Of a stretch of DNA of 5,302 nucleotides, positions 2,578-5,302 are shown one piece after another. Source of the DNA: an uncultured bacterium (GTDB lineage: Bacteria; Cyanobacteriota; Vampirovibrionia; Gastranaerophilales; Gastranaerophilaceae). Location: contig CAQTPN010000132.1 in assembly GCA_948888345.1 (NCBI GenBank), positions 1-5,302 on the forward strand, in the 5' to 3' direction. Under the pieces are notes generated by a model. That model was not told where the DNA came from. It made no database searches and was given only the letters and a program-made list of their open reading frames with translations. Each line of letters begins with the position of its first letter. Position 1 is the first letter of the stretch. Both the position numbers and the translations under genes were made by a program.

Positions 2578-5302
2578 ATGAAGAATTTCGGCGGATTTTT
2601 AAAATTCTATAAGGGGCATGCTCGAAGGCATGGGTTTTCAGACCCGTTGTTTTTAAAATTCTGTTTTGGCTCCCGTCATTGTGAGCACAGCGAAGCAAAC
2701 CAGCCCTTACCCTCCTGTCATTGCGAGCAGCTCTTTTATTCCTGTCATTGCGAGCGACCGGCGGGAGCGCGGCAATCCACACCCTCTCCAATCATTGAGA
2801 AACTCTCCCCTGCCATTGCACCCTCCCCTGCTATTGCATTCCCTCTTGTCATTGCGAGCGAAGCGAAGCAATCCAGAGAAACTAATAAATGGATTGCCGC
2901 AGTCGGCCAAAGCCTCCTTCGCAATGACAGGAGGGAATTGCCGCGGTCGCTAACACTCCCTCGCAATGACAGAAAAGCTGCCTTTTCATTAGTAGAAATG
3001 TTAATGGCTTTATTGGTAGCTTCCTTGCTTCTTGCAGCACTTGCCCCCGTAATTACAAAGAGAATGACCGATAATGTTCATGTTACGGGAAGTTATAATC
3101 CTGCAGGTGCTGTTAAAAAAACCCTTGAACTTGAATTCGGCTCGCAGGATTGCAGTGATATTAAAACTGCAAGCGACGGCAGCCAGTATTGCGAAGGCGA
3201 ATTTCAGGTGCCCGCGGGATATAACGGCATGTTAAAGGTTGTTGCCGTAGGTGCGGGCGGAGGCGGAGCGGCCGCATCTACGGCAGGATACACGGAATAT
3301 ACAACTGTCGGGGAAACCAATACGTTTAATGTTCCTTATGTGGTAAATGAAATAGAAGCAACCCTTATTTCAGGCGGTTCCGGCGGTGGTGCAGGCGGGC
3401 ATGTTACGGAAAATGCAAGTTTTATGACTGCAGACGGTAAATTCAGCTGGACTCCTGCAGATATAACCGTTGGTAAATATGTAAATGTAACAGGATGCGG
3501 CGGCGGCGGAGGCGGCGCAGGACAGAGGAATATAAGTCCATCTGGTCTGATTAATGCGGGTACCGGAGGGGGCGGTGGTTCGGGTGCTTACGGCAGCACT
3601 GTTTTGCAGGTTGCAAATAAAAATCCGTGGGAAATTCATATCGGAGGAGGCGGCGGAGGAGGCGGTGCGTTTAACTGTGTTGCTCCCGGTAAAGGCGGCT
3701 ATTATGCAGGCGGAGGCGGTGGCGGCGGAACTAACGGAACAAACGTGTGCCATGGTCTGGGCGGCGGTGCAGGTACTGCATCAGGCGGCACAGCGGGCGG
3801 CTCTTGTCAAACTTGTGATGATACCCTTTCTTCAAGGGTTGGGCAGAGTGCTTCTCCCACAGGCGGCGGTGCAGGCGGGGCAGGCACTACGGCAACGGGC
3901 GTCGGAAGGCAAAATAAAGCTCCTGCAGGCGGTTCGGGCGGTTCAATAGCAGGAGGCGGCGGAGGCGGCGGAACAAGAGGGTCAGCAGGCGGAGGCGGCG
4001 GAGGCGGGCCGACACGTTTAATTATAAATAATGTTCTTGCGGCTATATGGCCCGGTGGAGGCGGAGGCGGCGGCCATACGGGGTGTAATACAAATAATGG
4101 TACAGAATCTCAATGTTATCTCAGTGGTGCAGGCGGCGGCGGAGGCGGAGCAGGCGGAGGTAAAGGCGGAGATGTAACGGATACAATATGGAGTAATAAT
4201 CCTTCTTTCAGGATGGGTAATCCGGGGCTTGGCGGGTATAGCAGCGCGTTTAGAACGAAGGCGGATGGAAGCGGCTCAAGGGGCGGTGTAATTAACGTTA
4301 CAAACTATGCGTTTGACGGAAACTGCTGTCATGGCGGTGATTCGTTCAGCTCGCTCGGAGATGTTGCCCTGGGGCAAAACGGCAAACACGGCGCGCTTAA
4401 AATATCTTATCTTGATTACGGTTATTCCGGAGGCGGCGGAGGTGGTGCAGCAATGGTGCCCTTAAGAAAGGTCAGTGTAACATCGGGAGAAACGCTTAAA
4501 ATCAAAGTCGGCAGAGGCGGTAAAGGCGGGACGAAAGGATATATGAAAGAGGACGGCACAATTGTACAGCCGCGGCTTGGCGAAGATTCTTCAAATAATA
4601 CAAGCGAAGGAAATTGCAATGTATCCCGTATATCAAGAAATTCCACAGGAGAAATCATACTTACAACAAGTTTTTCCAGTAATTATGCAGGGCCTGTATC
4701 AGGTTCCATTAACGGATACGGCAGACCATATTCTTACAGTGGTGCCATAAATAATGGCCACCCGACTCAGCCGAATGCAAACGCACCTGTCAGCGTTAAA
4801 GGTTTTTCAAATGTACATGGTATTATTGGCGGTATAAAAACTGCAGGCGGAAACGGCGGTACTGCAACCTCTCCGTTTACCGGAACCTGTACAGGGGGTA
4901 AAGGTGGAACGGAAGCTTCTCCTAACGGTACAAATGCATCGGGATACGGCTGCGGAGGCGGCGGCGGATATTCGTATTACGGTGATGGCGGTGCAGGTTC
5001 CGGCGGTTATGCCAGAATTTCATGGAATAAATATTATAACCCCGATAAGGGTGCTTACGAACTTGCAAATAACAGTGCAGGCGGCGGAGGTGCAAGCGGG
5101 AATGTATTTACATACAGTATCAGCGTTAAAAGCAATGAAATATTGACATACAGGATAGGCAAAGGCGGAGGCGGCGGAAACGGAACTTTTGCATCCAGCA
5201 GCAACACGGCGGATTTGAAAAAGCTTAACGGCATAAAAGGCGGAGATACAGTTTTTGCTTTCGGTACATCAAAACAGATAACCGCAGGCGGCGGCGGAGG
5301 CG
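2578..5302 (+). CDS. Giant prepilin-type glycine-rich surface protein, 3' end outside window
   Basis: The frame is open from ATG 2578 to the right edge: 908 complete codons, no stop. Residues 1-135 are an extraordinarily long pre-sequence, mostly encoded by repeats (about 33-131) and rich in Arg, His, Cys and Ser. Then comes a prepilin cleavage/methylation motif, KAA|FSLVEM: F136 as mature residue 1, E140 as the +5 Glu, a hydrophobic helix 138-159, P157 at +22 as in classic type IV pilins, then TKR. Ala instead of Gly precedes the cut. Residues 164-208 form a short domain with C192 and C205. From ~209 the protein is a glycine-rich body with (GGx)n runs separated by beta-like modules, e.g. VTSGETLKIKVGRGGKGG (632-649) and SVKSNEILTYRIGKGGGGG (849-867). 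By family knowledge, a prepilin peptidase would cut the leader at the inner membrane and the helix would anchor or assemble the protein in a type IV pilus-like or secretion fibre; an adhesin or matrix role is inferred. TTG 2938 is an alternative start. Confidence 0.85.
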   Translation, partial: MKNFGGFLKFYKGHARRHGFSDPLFLKFCFGSRHCEHSEANQPLPSCHCEQLFYSCHCERPAGARQSTPSPIIEKLSPAIAPSPAIAFPLVIASEAKQSRETNKWIAAVGQSLLRNDRRELPRSLTLPRNDRKAAFSLVEMLMALLVASLLLAALAPVITKRMTDNVHVTGSYNPAGAVKKTLELEFGSQDCSDIKTASDGSQYCEGEFQVPAGYNGMLKVVAVGAGGGGAAASTAGYTEYTTVGETNTFNVPYVVNEIEATLISGGSGGGAGGHVTENASFMTADGKFSWTPADITVGKYVNVTGCGGGGGGAGQRNISPSGLINAGTGGGGGSGAYGSTVLQVANKNPWEIHIGGGGGGGGAFNCVAPGKGGYYAGGGGGGGTNGTNVCHGLGGGAGTASGGTAGGSCQTCDDTLSSRVGQSASPTGGGAGGAGTTATGVGRQNKAPAGGSGGSIAGGGGGGGTRGSAGGGGGGGPTRLIINNVLAAIWPGGGGGGGHTGCNTNNGTESQCYLSGAGGGGGGAGGGKGGDVTDTIWSNNPSFRMGNPGLGGYSSAFRTKADGSGSRGGVINVTNYAFDGNCCHGGDSFSSLGDVALGQNGKHGALKISYLDYGYSGGGGGGAAMVPLRKVSVTSGETLKIKVGRGGKGGTKGYMKEDGTIVQPRLGEDSSNNTSEGNCNVSRISRNSTGEIILTTSFSSNYAGPVSGSINGYGRPYSYSGAINNGHPTQPNANAPVSVKGFSNVHGIIGGIKTAGGNGGTATSPFTGTCTGGKGGTEASPNGTNASGYGCGGGGGYSYYGDGGAGSGGYARISWNKYYNPDKGAYELANNSAGGGGASGNVFTYSISVKSNEILTYRIGKGGGGGNGTFASSSNTADLKKLNGIKGGDTVFAFGTSKQITAGGGGG
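2596..2662. repeat. Segment bounded by 13-bp direct repeats with internal palindrome
   Basis: TTTTTAAAATTCT occurs exactly at 2596-2608 and 2650-2662. The copies are 54 bp apart, so they are in the same reading frame and encode FLKF twice (FLKFY, FLKFC). Between them is the palindrome CATGC-TCGAAG-GCATG (2617-2632), which could form a hairpin in DNA or mRNA. The arrangement looks like a compact repeat unit adjoining the GTCATTGCGAGC cluster, possibly part of the same composite element. Confidence 0.55.
2848..2928. repeat. Large inverted repeat (full hairpin element) within the cluster
   Basis: GTCATTGCGA (2848-2857) is exactly complementary to TCGCAATGAC (2919-2928), and further in GCAATCCA (2868-2875) pairs with TGGATTGC (2890-2897) around a 14-nt loop. 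The intervening arms are imperfect. This is the best-preserved complete palindromic unit of the cluster and would form a long hairpin in the transcript about 45 codons before the prepilin cleavage site. Confidence 0.75.
2929..2940 (+). promoter_or_regulatory. Possible internal translation start (AGGAGG...TTG) in the repeat
   Basis: AGGAGG at 2929-2934 lies three bases before an in-frame TTG at 2938. Starting there would give a 15-residue basic leader (LPRSLTLPRNDRKAA) before F136, the normal size and charge of a prepilin leader. The spacing is shorter than ideal and TTG is weak, so this remains an alternative to the ATG at 2578. Confidence 0.25.
3245..5302 (+). repeat. Glycine-rich low-complexity coding repeats (GGC/GGA runs)
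   Basis: From about 3245 onward the coding strand carries many runs of GGC, GGA and GGT codons, for example around 3645-3668, 3950-4010, 4052-4074, 4130-4158 and 5163-5176. They encode blocks of four to eight glycines. Local GC content rises sharply relative to the AT-rich neighbouring genes because of these codons. The runs are imperfect, mixing the three synonymous codons, which would limit but not abolish slippage; length changes in multiples of three would keep the frame open. Confidence 0.8.

Larger units (their letters stand above)
2675..2972. repeat. Cluster of GTCATTGCGAGC-type dispersed palindromic repeats inside the coding frame
   Basis: Forward units GTCATTG[CT]GAGC occur at 2675-2686, 2717-2728, 2744-2755 and 2848-2859, two followed by GCAATCCA-type ends (2772-2779 and 2868-2875). 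Reverse units ending CGCAATGAC occur at 2917-2928 and 2959-2970. Degenerate pieces (TCATTGAGA 2792, GCCATTGCA 2812, CTATTGCA 2831) lie between. The sequence GTCATTGCGAGCGAAGCGAAGCAATCC is a widely seen dispersed repeat in several bacterial phyla; here copies have accumulated in tandem. Three forward units share one frame (HCEHSEAN, CHCEQ, CHCERPAG), the fourth reads VIASEAKQS, and both reverse units read RNDR. No stop codon falls in the prepilin frame, so the cluster is translated if translation starts at 2578. Confidence 0.85.

Noticed and set aside
2666..2953. 95-codon plus-strand ORF in the repeat cluster
   Set aside because: It is a shadow of the palindromic repeats in another frame; it has no ribosome binding site, and the overlapping frame from 2578 leads into a clear prepilin motif.
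2534..2966. Three minus-strand ORFs (2534-2791, 2707-2910, 2745-2966) in the repeat cluster
   Set aside because: All consist of repeat-derived peptides such as GLLRFARND and SLAMT; they overlap one another and reflect the stop-poor repeat, not genes.
2675..2972. CRISPR array
   Set aside because: Repeat copies are irregularly spaced, occur in both orientations and are degenerate, and there are no uniform spacers or cas genes; this fits dispersed palindromic repeats.
3370..3949. ORFs of 127 codons (minus) and 131 codons (plus) inside the glycine-rich gene
   Set aside because: Glycine codon runs read in other frames give long Ala/Pro/Ser or Ala/Val/Gln stretches without stops; they are shadows of the long frame.
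4422..5146. ORFs at 4422-4658 (minus), 4562-4750 and 4904-5146 (plus)
   Set aside because: Low-complexity composition and location wholly inside the glycine-rich coding frame; no independent start signals.
3245..5302. G-quadruplex-forming runs in the GGC/GGA tracts
   Set aside because: The G tracts are mostly pairs interrupted by C or A from glycine codons, so any quadruplex would be weak and the pattern is explained by coding.

Overview
The window is AT-rich bacterial DNA with short intergenic spaces. It carries small single-domain XRE regulators, small orphan proteins, and the start of a very long glycine-rich protein that opens with a type IV prepilin-type segment. The AxFSLVEM-type prepilin motif with Ala before the cleavage site, the repeats read as HCE..SEA / ASEAKQS / LRNDR peptides, and the small C-x-H...CxxCG protein recall gut Gastranaerophilales (Melainabacteria/Vampirovibrionia, non-photosynthetic relatives of Cyanobacteria). 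That placement is inferred from general recognition, not from a search.

Layout, left to right, with seven genes strictly alternating in strand: (1) an N-terminally membrane-anchored protein of unknown function (+, 5-508, possibly cut at the left edge); (2) a 72-residue XRE-type DNA-binding protein (-, 510-728); (3) a 64-residue helical orphan (+, 801-995); (4) a TIM-barrel protein of the sugar isomerase/endonuclease IV superfamily with a full set of candidate metal ligands (-, 979-1803); (5) an 89-residue protein with a small Cys/His cluster (+, 1835-2104); (6) a 107-residue XRE regulator (-, 2091-2414); (7) a giant prepilin-like glycine-rich protein (+, 2578 to beyond the right edge, 908 complete codons with no stop). 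The three convergent pairs abut or overlap at their 3' ends (1-nt gap, 17-nt overlap, 14-nt overlap), leaving no room for ordinary terminators between them.

The most striking part is 2578-2990. The reading frame of gene 7 starts at an ATG with a good ribosome binding site. It then runs without a stop through about 400 bp of dispersed-repeat DNA: a segment bounded by 13-bp direct repeats, then at least six copies in two orientations of a GTCATTGCGAGC-type palindromic repeat. It then enters a textbook prepilin motif (A|FSLVEM, Glu at +5, Pro at +22). The predicted pre-sequence is therefore about 135 residues, where prepilin leaders normally have about 5-25, and most of it is encoded by repeat DNA. 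After the pilin helix comes a glycine-rich body of more than 670 residues, with short beta-like modules ending in GxGGxGG.

Gene 6 is divergent from gene 7 across a 163-bp spacer. The spacer holds a palindrome and a repeated ATAGTATAA motif, one copy of which overlaps the best candidate promoter of gene 7. A working inference is that the gene 6 regulator controls itself and the surface protein. Genes 1-5 show no clear shared pathway.
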